In this document: piece by piece, positions 7,600-16,986 of the stretch | Position numbering within the stretch: the stretch's first letter is position 1 | Layout: each line of letters begins with the position of its first letter | NCBI RefSeq assembly: GCF_028473145.1 | Contig: NZ_CP092370.1 | Location: forward strand, 372,001-436,000 | Source: Flavobacterium sp. CBA20B-1 | GTDB taxonomy: Bacteria > Bacteroidota > Bacteroidia > Flavobacteriales > Flavobacteriaceae | Length of the DNA: 64,000 nt | Direction of reading: 5' to 3' | Program-made: the position numbers and the translations under genes | Notes under the pieces: model-generated | Databases searched by the model: none | What the model was told of the DNA's origin: nothing | Seen by the model: the letters and a program-made list of their open reading frames with translations, nothing else

Positions 7600-7892
7600 A
7601 TTAATGCTTCACAGCAGTATATCCGATAATAGGTATTCACGTTCTTATATTTCCACCGCTCAACTCTACTTGTCCGCGGATAGTGTGCATTGGTTCACTG
7701 TATAGCTTCATACATTATGGTTTCAATGGCGATATCGTTTCGGGCACCCCCTACAACCGCATCGCAACGGCTATGGTCTATTATCGTGTCAACCACTCTA
7801 CGAGATTTTGTTTTAAAAGGTTTCGTCAACCTTGATGAGGTAATCCACATTGAACGACATTTATAATTTTGTATATTTACCGTCTTAATCAA
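7600..7892 (-). other. GC-richer segment, no convincing gene; broken ORF or RNA
   Basis: This stretch is visibly richer in G and C than its surroundings. Several frames are partly open: a 65-aa minus-strand frame (7695-7892), a short minus frame starting MSFNVDYLIKVDETF, and plus-strand frames. None is complete and convincing. A -7 box at 7937-7944 on the minus strand would transcribe it. It may be a small protein gene with a frameshift, or a structured RNA beside the tRNA. Confidence 0.3.
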
Positions 7893-7936
7893 ATGTTAAT
7901 GCGTTTGGCATTAGTTTTGAATAATTGATTACAGTA

Positions 7937-8011
7937 CAAAGATAGTAACAAAAAGTTACAAAACAAGTAAAAAGGAGTAAAAATGTTACAATAAGAGTAA
8001 AAAAAAGTTAC
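7937..8011. promoter_or_regulatory. Lysogeny control region: leftward promoter and three repressor operators
   Basis: On the minus strand TATCTTTG (7937-7944) is a perfect Bacteroidota -7 box directed at the early genes. Abutting it is a perfect palindrome, GTAAC-AAAAA-GTTAC (7945-7959). Two more sites follow: GTAAAAATGTTAC (7977-7989) and GTAA-N6-GTTAC (7997-8011). Their placement between the early operon and the repressor gene is that of phage operators; binding by the 8034-8705 product is inferred. Confidence 0.75.
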
Positions 8012-8033
8012 AGCTTAACCTAAATAACTGAAT

Positions 8034-8705
8034 ATGAATGGAATACAACTAAAAGAATTAAGGGAAAAGTTTGGATTTAGTCAAGAAACCTTAGCTAAAA
8101 AACTGAATGTTAGTAGAAAAACAATCAACACGTACGAAACGAAAAACGATATACCCGAATCTAAACAACAAATGTTATCATTGTTTTTTGAGTCTATAAG
8201 TAACAAAATGTTACTTTCCGAAAGCGATACTGAATATGAAGTAAAAACTAAATATGAAGTTAAAAAAGCAAAAAATAGCAACGGGGTACCATATTACGAT
8301 ATTGATTATGCTGGGGGATGGAGTAGTGAAGAAGTGTTTGCCAACCAATTACCAAGTTTTTTTATAACCAGTCCCGATTTTGAAAAGGCAGATTTCGCAT
8401 GTAATTTAATTGGGCAATCTATATCAAGACGAATACCGCATAGAGCTGTAATAGGTTTAAGGCAAATCTTTGATTGGGAAATGTACTTTCCTACAAACGA
8501 AGTTTACGCTGTATTAATGAAGAATGAATTAAGAACGGTAAAGATTGTAAAACGAAGCGAAAAAGAAGGTTTTTTAACTTTGATACCAGATCCGTTACCA
8601 GAGTATAATCAAACAGTATATGAGTCGGAAGAAGTGCCTATCACTTTTGTATCAAAAATGTTTCAAATTGTTGCTTGGGCACAGTTTGAACGGGTAGCAA
8701 TGTAA
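8034..8705 (+). CDS. CI/LexA-like phage repressor (HTH plus S24 peptidase-type domain)
   Basis: A 223-aa repressor. The N-terminal XRE helix-turn-helix (about residues 5-60: LKELREKFGFSQETLAKKLN, then SRKTINTYE) is followed by a linker and an S24-like domain. YAGG near residue 90 is a candidate Ala-Gly autocleavage site. The IGQSISRRI segment fits the serine region and the TVKIV segment the lysine region of the dyad. It should hold the early promoter off in the lysogen and respond to DNA damage (family knowledge). It faces the leftward operon across the operators at 7945-8011 and carries a further operator-like site within its own coding sequence. Confidence 0.88.
   Translation: MNGIQLKELREKFGFSQETLAKKLNVSRKTINTYETKNDIPESKQQMLSLFFESISNKMLLSESDTEYEVKTKYEVKKAKNSNGVPYYDIDYAGGWSSEEVFANQLPSFFITSPDFEKADFACNLIGQSISRRIPHRAVIGLRQIFDWEMYFPTNEVYAVLMKNELRTVKIVKRSEKEGFLTLIPDPLPEYNQTVYESEEVPITFVSKMFQIVAWAQFERVAM
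8200..8214. promoter_or_regulatory. Intragenic operator-like palindrome in the repressor gene
   Basis: GTAAC-AAAAT-GTTAC is a perfect 15-nt palindrome with the same arms and spacer length as the operator at 7945-7959. It lies within the repressor coding sequence (codons for SNKMLL). Identity of arms and spacing suggests a second binding region used for autoregulation or looping (inference). Confidence 0.6.
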
Positions 8706-8724
8706 CTTAAATAAATTATATATT

Positions 8725-9285
8725 ATGGCTTTAATAAACTGTCCTGAATGTGAAAGAAAAATAAGCAACAAAGCTAGTAGTTGCCCAAATTGTGGTTATC
8801 CTATTAGTGCTGAAAAAGAAGAAAATAAACCTAACAATACAATTAATAAAAGTTTCTCTAAAAATAATGATAATTCCTTTTTATCTATAGTAGCTATAAT
8901 ATGTATTGTTGCTGTGATTTTCTTTTTAGTTATATTAAATGAATGTAGTTCAGATACTAATTCGAAAGAACCAAACTCTTCATCTATTAATCGTTCTAGT
9001 GAATATGTAACAAAAAACGACAGCGGAATAGATGATATTGAGAAAACAAAAGTATATAAAAATGATTGGAAGCCTGCTGGTGATAATATAGCGAATATTG
9101 GAAAGGTTTTAATAAAAAATAATATATACGGATGTGGCGAATATTATATTTTCGAAATAACTTCAAATGAATTTGCTATAGCTTGTACTAGTGACGGAAT
9201 TTCATGGCATTATTATGTAGTCTATCCTAATTTGGATAAGGTCTATTTAGCAAATGAAAAGATGTATTTCGAAAAACCTTACTAA
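8725..9285 (+). CDS. Zinc-ribbon protein with one transmembrane segment
   Basis: A 186-aa protein. An N-terminal zinc ribbon (C6, C9, C20, C23; CPEC and CPNCGYPI) is followed by a polar linker, one hydrophobic segment at about residues 52-71, and a C-terminal domain of about 110 residues that would lie across the membrane. The C-terminal part contains two Cys (CGEYY, IACTSDG). Genes of this layout are common in Bacteroidota and have no defined function. It lies 19 nt after the repressor and may be co-transcribed with it as a lysogenic cargo gene. Confidence 0.7.
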   Translation: MALINCPECERKISNKASSCPNCGYPISAEKEENKPNNTINKSFSKNNDNSFLSIVAIICIVAVIFFLVILNECSSDTNSKEPNSSSINRSSEYVTKNDSGIDDIEKTKVYKNDWKPAGDNIANIGKVLIKNNIYGCGEYYIFEITSNEFAIACTSDGISWHYYVVYPNLDKVYLANEKMYFEKPY

Positions 9286-9335
9286 GTACAATTAAAATAA
9301 GAAGAAATCAATTATAAATTTAATAAACGGAAATT

Positions 9336-9770
9336 ATGAAGAGAATTACTTATGTTTTAATGCTTACATTTTTATTGTTTAGTTACACTGCGGTAAGCCA
9401 AGTAAAGTTTAGCGATGATTTAAAGCTATTCCAATATAAATATCAACGAACAGCAGAAATTATTTCTTTAGAAGATTTTAAAAAGAAGCTTATTGAATTA
9501 AATTTTGTGGACTTTATTAATATAGATAATACAATTTACGCAAAGAATTTTTTTACTAAAATGATTTATGGAAGTGCTATGGAAATACATTATTCAATTA
9601 AGATAGAAAAAACACAAAACAACATTTCAATAATATTTTCTAACTTTAAAATTAACGATGTTAGGTACGGTAAAGTTGCTTTAGAAGAATTAAAAAGTAA
9701 GCATCAAAAAAGGTGGATTGAAGAAATAGACAAAAGAATCCCAGGTGTAATAAATCAAATTAACAACTAA
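9336..9770 (+). CDS. Secreted hypothetical protein
   Basis: A 144-aa product with a clear signal peptide (MKRITYVLMLTFLLFSYTAVSQ, in part), so it is exported, probably to the periplasm. The mature part alternates strands and helices in a way that recalls small TBP-like domains such as DUF4468, but I am not sure of this. It follows the zinc-ribbon gene by 50 nt on the same strand. Confidence 0.65.
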   Translation: MKRITYVLMLTFLLFSYTAVSQVKFSDDLKLFQYKYQRTAEIISLEDFKKKLIELNFVDFINIDNTIYAKNFFTKMIYGSAMEIHYSIKIEKTQNNISIIFSNFKINDVRYGKVALEELKSKHQKRWIEEIDKRIPGVINQINN

Positions 9771-9886
9771 CCCCACCAAAACAAAGAAACTAATTGTTTA
9801 GGCTGCGATGGGGGATAGTTAAGCAGTGTGATATTCGTTTTTGTTAATATAAATACTAAAAATAAAATAACAACAACTATATTATT

Positions 9887-9894
9887 TATCTTTG
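9887..9894 (+). promoter_or_regulatory. -7 box for the PIN operon
   Basis: TATCTTTG is a perfect TAnnTTTG box, 33 nt before the ATG at 9927. The preceding intergenic stretch (9771-9886) has complementary AACTA/CCCC and GGGG/TAGTT segments that could terminate the upstream gene. Confidence 0.6.
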
Positions 9895-9926
9895 TCTTAA
9901 TAAATTAAATTATCTTTTCTAGTTAA

Positions 9927-10694
9927 ATGGAAGAAAAAGGATATATAGAGATACGAGTAGAAAATATTGATAATTCTTACTCACCTAATGAGGTCGATAT
10001 TTCCGACATCAGGAATCTTATTTCCGATATCGAAAATTTTATATACCCTACAAAAGAAGACAAGAAATCTCGTCCACATATATCTTACGATATCCAACCA
10101 GGGTCTGCTAAACACTTATTTAATCTTCCAATATCAGCTGTAATTATGTTTAATGGTCTAACCCAAGAAATTAATAGAAGAAATTCAATTGATTTTTTAG
10201 ATTACAAAAGACAAGAAATTATAAGTAAATTTCAAAAAATCGCTTCTACAAAAGGGTTGACTTTTGAATTTAATAGTTCGATGCAACAAAATTCAAATCT
10301 TATAATTTCGAGTTTAACTGACTTTGTTATGACAGCTCCTAAATTCATTGAAAGCGAATTTTATTTGTATGGTGAAATATATCAAGAAGGAGGTAAAACT
10401 CCCAATATAAATATTACCTCTCCAGAATATGGTAATCTAACAATAGCTGCTACTAAAGAACAAATTAAAGAAGGCGATAAGAAAACTTACAAGATGTATG
10501 GTGTTAAAGTGAGAGGCAAGAAAAGTCTAGAAGATGGAAAATTATCTGATTTAAAACTTGTTGAGTTTATTACATACGAACCAACATTTAACAGAAGTTT
10601 ACTTGATAAGATGATCCAAAAAGCATCATTAAATTTAAGCAAAATAAAAGATGTAGATAAATGGATTAATGATTTAAAAACCGATGGCATATGA
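9927..10694 (+). CDS. Unrecognised partner protein of the PIN-domain gene
   Basis: A 255-aa soluble protein of no family I recognise. The N-terminal third (YIEIRVENIDNSYSPNEVDI) looks like alternating strands and helices; the middle contains a conserved-looking HISYDIQPGSAKHLFNLP; the C-terminal half is beta-rich (YKMYGVKVRGKKSLEDGKL), ending in a helix rich in Lys/Asp. Its stop overlaps the PIN gene start by 4 nt (ATGA), which implies translational coupling. The pair has its own promoter. Size and context fit an antitoxin or regulatory partner larger than usual, or a two-gene defence module; this is inference. Confidence 0.7.
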   Translation: MEEKGYIEIRVENIDNSYSPNEVDISDIRNLISDIENFIYPTKEDKKSRPHISYDIQPGSAKHLFNLPISAVIMFNGLTQEINRRNSIDFLDYKRQEIISKFQKIASTKGLTFEFNSSMQQNSNLIISSLTDFVMTAPKFIESEFYLYGEIYQEGGKTPNINITSPEYGNLTIAATKEQIKEGDKKTYKMYGVKVRGKKSLEDGKLSDLKLVEFITYEPTFNRSLLDKMIQKASLNLSKIKDVDKWINDLKTDGI

Positions 10695-11173
10695 TGAATA
10701 TTAAATCTGTTTTATTAGACAATTCATTTGTTACAAGATTACTTAAAAAGGACGATCCTTGTCATGAAAATGTTGTAAGGTACTTTGAATACTTCTTGAG
10801 TAAAAATATTAAAATGTATTTATCAACTGTTGTGATTAGTGAGTACGCTGTTGCTGACGATCCAGATAATCTTCTTGGTTTAAACACTTTTCAAGTTTTG
10901 GAGTTTGATTATGGCGATGCAAAAACCTCAGGTATGTATTATTTCTTACTAAAAGATAAAGCTGAAGTAAGAGAATCTTCTGTAAGAAAGGTTATTATTA
11001 ATGACTTAAAACTGTTTGCCCAAATTCATAATAGGAAAATTGACGCTTTTATTTCAAAAGACCAAAAAGCCTTTTCAAAAATGTATACACCCTTGAGGGA
11101 GTTATCCGAAATAAATTTCATATATATAGATTTGTCAATTCCAATTAATGAAGTTCTTGGGGAGTTGTTTTAA
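10691..11173 (+). CDS. PIN-domain protein, putative RNase toxin
   Basis: A 160-aa protein with the PIN layout. D10 lies in the first strand (VLLDNSFVTRLL), E51 in LSTVVISEYAV, D105 in INDLKLFAQ and D124 in FISKDQKAF. These four acids are the usual Mg-binding set of PIN ribonucleases such as VapC, though the protein is longer than the typical 130-140 aa. The start (ATGATG at 10691) overlaps the upstream stop by 4 nt. Most PIN toxins are preceded by an antitoxin of about 80 aa; here the partner is 255 aa and unrelated in appearance. Confidence 0.78.
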   Translation: MMNIKSVLLDNSFVTRLLKKDDPCHENVVRYFEYFLSKNIKMYLSTVVISEYAVADDPDNLLGLNTFQVLEFDYGDAKTSGMYYFLLKDKAEVRESSVRKVIINDLKLFAQIHNRKIDAFISKDQKAFSKMYTPLRELSEINFIYIDLSIPINEVLGELF

Positions 11174-11250
11174 AAATAAAAATCTATTTATTTATATCTT
11201 TATAGGTTACATTATATTGATTTAACTGTTAATAGGTGTTTTGCCTATTG

Positions 11251-11278
11251 TTGACTAATGGTTAATAGTGTATATTTG
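11251..11278 (+). promoter_or_regulatory. Promoter of a candidate small RNA
   Basis: TTG at 11251-11253, 17 nt, then TATATTTG at 11271-11278 matches the Bacteroidota -33/-7 consensus well. No ORF of useful size starts downstream before the terminator at 11313-11342. Confidence 0.55.
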
Positions 11279-11285
11279 GATGTTT

Positions 11286-11342
11286 ACTTAATAATCGTTT
11301 ATGTTTAACTAGAACACTCGTTGAAAGATGGGTGTTTTTTTT
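11286..11342 (+). ncRNA. Candidate short RNA between two toxin-type modules
   Basis: From the predicted start about 8 nt after the -7 box to the T-run there are about 57 nt. They hold only minimal frames (ATG TTT ACT TAA; ATG TTT AAC TAG) and end in a terminator hairpin. This is the architecture of a small regulatory RNA, or of an attenuated leader for the genes starting at 11465. Boundaries are inferred. Confidence 0.4.
11313..11342 (+). terminator. Rho-independent terminator
   Basis: AACACTC (11313-11319) pairs with GGGTGTT (11330-11336) in a 7-bp stem with one G-T pair, followed by a T-run to 11342. Confidence 0.75.
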
Positions 11343-11426
11343 ATTATTATTTATATGATATACTGAGTTAAAACTCTAATAATGAATAATTAAAAAATGT
11401 TTTATAAGTATCAATCAAATATTTAC

Positions 11427-11434
11427 TATCTTTG
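11427..11434 (+). promoter_or_regulatory. -7 box for the SocA-like gene
   Basis: TATCTTTG is a perfect -7 box. Transcription would start at about 11440, so an ATG at 11438 cannot be used and the start at 11465 is preferred. Confidence 0.65.
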
Positions 11435-11464
11435 TAAATGTTTAACCTCACTACCAATTATATT

Positions 11465-11950
11465 ATGTACAATGCAAATTTAATAGCTCAATACTTTATC
11501 AATAAGTATGGGAGTTCAGGTAATATAACACCAATGAAATTAATTAAATTGGTCTATATTGCACATGGCTGGTGCTTAGGTCTTACCGGAAAACCATTAA
11601 TAACAGAAACTCCAGAAGCATGGAAATACGGGCCTGTTATACCAAGTATTTATGCTAAATTTAAATCATACAGAAATAATCCAATCCTACCTTTAGAAAT
11701 AAGTACTGATAATCTTAATATTGGTAATACCGATAAAGAGTTTTTAGATAAGATATGGTTAACCTATGGAAAAGAAACTGGAACACAGTTAAGTAACAGA
11801 ACACATCAACCAAATACACCATGGTCGATTATTTGGAATAAATTAGAGAATGGAGAAATGAAATATAGTTTTCAAATACCTAATGATCTAATAAAAGAAC
11901 ATTACCGCAGAATTGTAGAGGGGAACAAAATGAGCAAGGTGTCTAACTAA
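11465..11950 (+). CDS. SocA/Panacea (DUF4065) domain antitoxin-like protein
   Basis: A 161-aa product (MYNANLIAQYFINKY) spanning the SocA-like/Panacea domain: TPMKLIKLVYIAHGWCLGLTGKPLI, in pieces, followed by EAWKYGPVIPSIYAKFK, which is the family hallmark. Known Panacea proteins are antitoxins that neutralise diverse neighbouring toxins (PanAT systems), so the gene 18 nt downstream is the natural toxin candidate. The start at 11465 is chosen over 11438 because a -7 box ends only 3 nt before the earlier ATG. Confidence 0.85.
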   Translation: MYNANLIAQYFINKYGSSGNITPMKLIKLVYIAHGWCLGLTGKPLITETPEAWKYGPVIPSIYAKFKSYRNNPILPLEISTDNLNIGNTDKEFLDKIWLTYGKETGTQLSNRTHQPNTPWSIIWNKLENGEMKYSFQIPNDLIKEHYRRIVEGNKMSKVSN

Positions 11951-11967
11951 TAAAAACGAAAATTTAG

Positions 11968-12411
11968 ATGCCTGAATTAGAAAAAGATGTTTTTGAAAAT
12001 CAAGAAAATTTATCTTCAGATATGCAAAAGGAAATATTTTCAAACAATGAAAATATTATTAATTTAATACAAAGAGAGCAAGATGTTTATAATGATTTAA
12101 TAGACGAAGATAAAGAAGAAAAAGATTTTGCTAAAGAAATAGATATTAAGAAACAATCAATTGATTTCCTGTATAGTAAAAGATATAACCAAAATACAAA
12201 ATTAAGAAATAAATTAGCTTGCTGGGCTCAAGATTTAGTTAGTACATATTTAGTACTAGTTTTCTTTTTAATTTGCCTAAACCATCATCTTATAAAACTT
12301 AGTGATGAGGTTTTAATTACACTTTTAGGTACAACCACAATAAATGTTTTAGGTTTAATGTATATAGCAATGAAAGATCTATTCAATGGTAGGTCAGAAG
12401 ATAAAAAATAA
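11968..12411 (+). CDS. Two-TM protein, candidate membrane toxin of the Panacea pair
   Basis: A 147-aa protein. Residues 1-75 are a charged, coiled-coil-like helix region rich in Glu, Lys and Asn. Two hydrophobic helices follow at about 90-106 and 113-133 (the second containing LITLLGTTTINVLGLMYIAM), with a short basic tail. No enzyme motif is visible. Some Panacea-linked toxins act on the membrane (established for PanAT systems), and this topology fits. It lies 18 nt after the antitoxin-like gene and is presumably co-transcribed. Confidence 0.7.
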   Translation: MPELEKDVFENQENLSSDMQKEIFSNNENIINLIQREQDVYNDLIDEDKEEKDFAKEIDIKKQSIDFLYSKRYNQNTKLRNKLACWAQDLVSTYLVLVFFLICLNHHLIKLSDEVLITLLGTTTINVLGLMYIAMKDLFNGRSEDKK

Positions 12412-12430
12412 TATTTTATATTTTTACACA

Positions 12431-13003
12431 ATGATCTTCACAGGACCCGAAAATAAAATACTTAATCAAATAGAGCTTGTAAGAAAAAACTACGATATGT
12501 TAGATTCTTACAGGCTTTATCATTCCAATATATTTGAAATTGGTTTAGATTATATTCCTATTCAGTATTTAACCAATAATACATTTGGCTTTTCGTTCCG
12601 AGTTGTGAAAGGTGATTTCTATATGCAAATTGCCTACTCAAATAAAAACCGAAAGTTTTATAAAAATGATGTTATCACTTTTGAATTTTCAAACAATAAA
12701 GAACTAACCTTTAAATTGCTTTCAGGAACCATTAAAGATTTTCACGGATTGAATTCATCAATCATATTAATTAAGCCGGAACAGGTTAAATTATTTCTTT
12801 TTGAAAACTTAGAATCAGTTACAATCAAATCAAAAAGAAATGAAATTGAATTCATATCTTCGCATTTGCAAAATACATTGGAGTACTATAATATTTCGAA
12901 ATCGTTCTACCAAAATACGGTAAAATACATTACAGAAGATTTACTGAAAGTGTATTTGAAAGATTGGCCCGGGAATAAATATTCTCAGATATTAGAGTAT
13001 TAA
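12431..13003 (+). CDS. Hypothetical protein (190 aa)
   Basis: Start chosen at MIFTGPENKILNQIELVRKN (12431); an earlier in-frame ATG at 12386 would overlap the upstream gene by 26 nt. Residues 1-40 are helical, 45-150 appear beta-rich, and the C-terminus is helical, ending LKDWPGNKYSQILEY. Family not recognised. It is the last gene before the DUF3820/pyrG block, so it may be the final gene of the element or chromosomal. Confidence 0.6.
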   Translation: MIFTGPENKILNQIELVRKNYDMLDSYRLYHSNIFEIGLDYIPIQYLTNNTFGFSFRVVKGDFYMQIAYSNKNRKFYKNDVITFEFSNNKELTFKLLSGTIKDFHGLNSSIILIKPEQVKLFLFENLESVTIKSKRNEIEFISSHLQNTLEYYNISKSFYQNTVKYITEDLLKVYLKDWPGNKYSQILEY

Positions 13004-13005
13004 TA

Positions 13006-13281
13006 TTGCGAAATGATTGCAAATTTCAAATTAAAATAGTGAAAGAAATAGATAACAATAATAAAAACAGCTTGTTAGAGCTTGCTTATTCGCGTATGCC
13101 CTTTGGAAAATTCAAAGGGTATTTTTTAGTAGATATACCTGAGCCTTATTATGTATGGTACAAAAACAAAGGTTTTCCGGCAGGTAAATTGGGTAAACAA
13201 CTGGCAATGATGTATGAAATCAAGCTCAACGGATTAGAGGTTTTAATACGAAATATTCAGAATAAATATCCAAAGCCATAA
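13006..13281 (+). CDS. DUF3820-family protein
   Basis: A 91-aa reading with the DUF3820 signature: MPFGKFKGYFLVDIPEPYYV, then W..NKGFPAGKLGKQLAMMYE. Family members are small bacterial proteins of unknown role. The frame begins at TTG (13006); GTG at 13039 is an alternative start, as the core domain begins near residue 31. It lies about 100 nt before pyrG on the same strand. Confidence 0.8.
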   Translation: MRNDCKFQIKIVKEIDNNNKNSLLELAYSRMPFGKFKGYFLVDIPEPYYVWYKNKGFPAGKLGKQLAMMYEIKLNGLEVLIRNIQNKYPKP

Positions 13282-13304
13282 ACACAGTTAATTGTTAATA
13301 TTAA

Positions 13305-14999
<1,695 letters not shown>

Positions 15000-15042
15000 T
15001 CTAGAAAGATTCGCTTTTTTAAGAGTAATTAATTTTTCAATA

Positions 15043-16920
15043 ATGGAAGAAAAAAAGTTAGACAAAAGTAGCCTTATAGGCATGGCTATTATCACTGTTT
15101 TATTAATTTGGATGGTATCTGGAAACATGTTTTCAGATAAAAAAGACAATAAAACGAAAGAAGCCACCACAACCGAAACTGCTGCCAAAACGCCGATTGA
15201 TCAATTAGCGGCAAATGCACAAAACGATTCAGTTGCTACTGCACAACTTAAAAATGAACTAGGGTCGTTTGCATACGGCGCAGCATTACCAACAGTTGTT
15301 GGGGCAAAAGACATTACTGTAAACAATGGAGTTTTAACAGTTGTTTTCTCTGGTAAAGGCGGTTATATTAAAGAAGTAACGGTAAACGATCAAAAGAGAA
15401 TTTCGAGTCAAAATACCGATTTAGTTAAAATTATTACAGATAATAATTCCAAACTCAATTTAAAATTCAACACAAAAGACAACCGTGTTCTTAATACGAA
15501 AGATTTGTTTTTTGAACCTACACAAACAAAAGAAGGTGAAAACACAGTGATTTCTATGAAGTTAAAAACTTCGGAAACGGCTTATTTGGAATATCGTTAT
15601 GTATTGAAACCTAACGATTATATGCTTGATTTAAGTATAAAATCGGTTGGTTTAAGCAATGTGCTTAATACGGCAAATCCGGCAGAATTAACTTGGCAGC
15701 TAAAAGCTACTCGAAACGAAAAATCGATTACTTACGAAAATCGTTATGCAGAGATTGTCTATGAATACGAAGACGGAAAAGACGATTATCTGAATCCTGC
15801 AAAAACAACTACTGAAGATGCACAAGATTTAACCTATGTGGCTTTCAAACAGCATTTGTTTACTTCGGTTTTATTAACCGAAACACCTATCAAAACAGCA
15901 AAATTAAGTCAGGAAAATTTAGTGAAAGACGAAGATAACAATGCTGCTTTCCTAAAAGATTTTCAGGCAGTAATGCCATTAGAGTATAAAGGTGGTGAAC
16001 TTTCGTATAACATGAATTTGTATATGGGCCCCACTGATTATAACATCTTAAACGATTACGATAAAAATTTAGACGAGATTGTTCCATTAGGATGGGGAAT
16101 TTTTGGCTGGTTGAATAAATTAATCATTATTCCGATTTTTACAGTATTAACGAATTTAATTCCTCACGGAATTGCCATTGTATTGTTCACAATCGTGATT
16201 CGTTTGATCATGTCGCCAGTTCAATACAAATCGTATGTTTCGCAGGCAAAAATGAAATTAATTCGCCCAGAAGTAAACGAATTAAATGAAAAGTATGCGA
16301 AAGATCCAATGAAGAAACAGCAGGAAACCATGAAGCTTTACAACAAAGCAGGTGTAAACCCAATGGCAGGTTGTATTCCAATGTTTATTCAGTTGCCGGT
16401 TTTCTACGCGTTGTTTAGTTTCTTCCCTTCGGCGTTTGATTTAAGACAAAAAGCATTCCTTTGGGCAGACGATTTATCGTCGTATGATAGCGTGTTTACT
16501 TTACCGTTCTCGATTCCATTTTACGGAAACCACGTAAGTTTGTTCCCCATTTTGGCTGCTTTGGCAACGTTTGTTTATATGAAAATGACAACAGGCGATC
16601 AGGCTGCCATGACTCCGCAACAAGAAGGTATGCCGGATATGAGCAAAATCATGAAAGTGATGATTTATATTTCACCAGTGATGATGTTGTTTTTCTTTAA
16701 CAATTACGCTTCTGGTTTGTCGTTGTACTACTTTATTTCAAATTTAATTACCATAGGAATTATGTATGTAATTAAAAACAAAATTGTTACAGAAGATAAA
16801 GTAAAAGCAATTATCGAAACCAATAAATCAAAAGAAAAGCCAAAATCTAAGTTCCAACGCAAAATGGAAGAAATGATGGAGCAGGCACAGCAACAGCAAA
16901 ATGCTCAAAAGAAAAAATAA
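15043..16920 (+). CDS. yidC: Membrane protein insertase YidC
   Basis: A 625-aa insertase. N-terminal TM at about residues 10-28, a long periplasmic domain, then the conserved insertase core with TM helices from about residue 350 (IIPIFTVLTNLIPHGIAIVL; GCIPMFIQLPVFYALFSFF; ISPVMMLFFFNNYASGLSLY). A basic Gln/Lys-rich tail ends QNAQKKK and may contact ribosomes. Start taken at MEEKKLDKSS (15043); a longer frame from 14977 overlaps pyrG and adds residues not found in the family. A strong terminator follows. Confidence 0.97.
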   Translation: MEEKKLDKSSLIGMAIITVLLIWMVSGNMFSDKKDNKTKEATTTETAAKTPIDQLAANAQNDSVATAQLKNELGSFAYGAALPTVVGAKDITVNNGVLTVVFSGKGGYIKEVTVNDQKRISSQNTDLVKIITDNNSKLNLKFNTKDNRVLNTKDLFFEPTQTKEGENTVISMKLKTSETAYLEYRYVLKPNDYMLDLSIKSVGLSNVLNTANPAELTWQLKATRNEKSITYENRYAEIVYEYEDGKDDYLNPAKTTTEDAQDLTYVAFKQHLFTSVLLTETPIKTAKLSQENLVKDEDNNAAFLKDFQAVMPLEYKGGELSYNMNLYMGPTDYNILNDYDKNLDEIVPLGWGIFGWLNKLIIIPIFTVLTNLIPHGIAIVLFTIVIRLIMSPVQYKSYVSQAKMKLIRPEVNELNEKYAKDPMKKQQETMKLYNKAGVNPMAGCIPMFIQLPVFYALFSFFPSAFDLRQKAFLWADDLSSYDSVFTLPFSIPFYGNHVSLFPILAALATFVYMKMTTGDQAAMTPQQEGMPDMSKIMKVMIYISPVMMLFFFNNYASGLSLYYFISNLITIGIMYVIKNKIVTEDKVKAIIETNKSKEKPKSKFQRKMEEMMEQAQQQQNAQKKK

Positions 16921-16939
16921 TTTATTTTTGATTATATTT

Positions 16940-16970
16940 AAAGCATCCTTAAAAAAGGGTGCTTTTTTTT
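16940..16970 (+). terminator. Rho-independent terminator after yidC
   Basis: AAAGCATCC pairs with GGGTGCTTT across a loop of A and T, followed by a run of T. Confidence 0.85.
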
Positions 16971-16986
16971 AACTGACAAAAGAAAA

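Noticed and set aside
7695..7892. A 65-aa protein on the minus strand
   Set aside because: The N-terminal part looks like leader sequence, and another frame (MSFNVDYLIK) is as good; kept only as an unexplained segment.
1..13281. Attachment site of the prophage
   Set aside because: Only one end is in the window and no integrase is visible, so no direct repeat can be matched.
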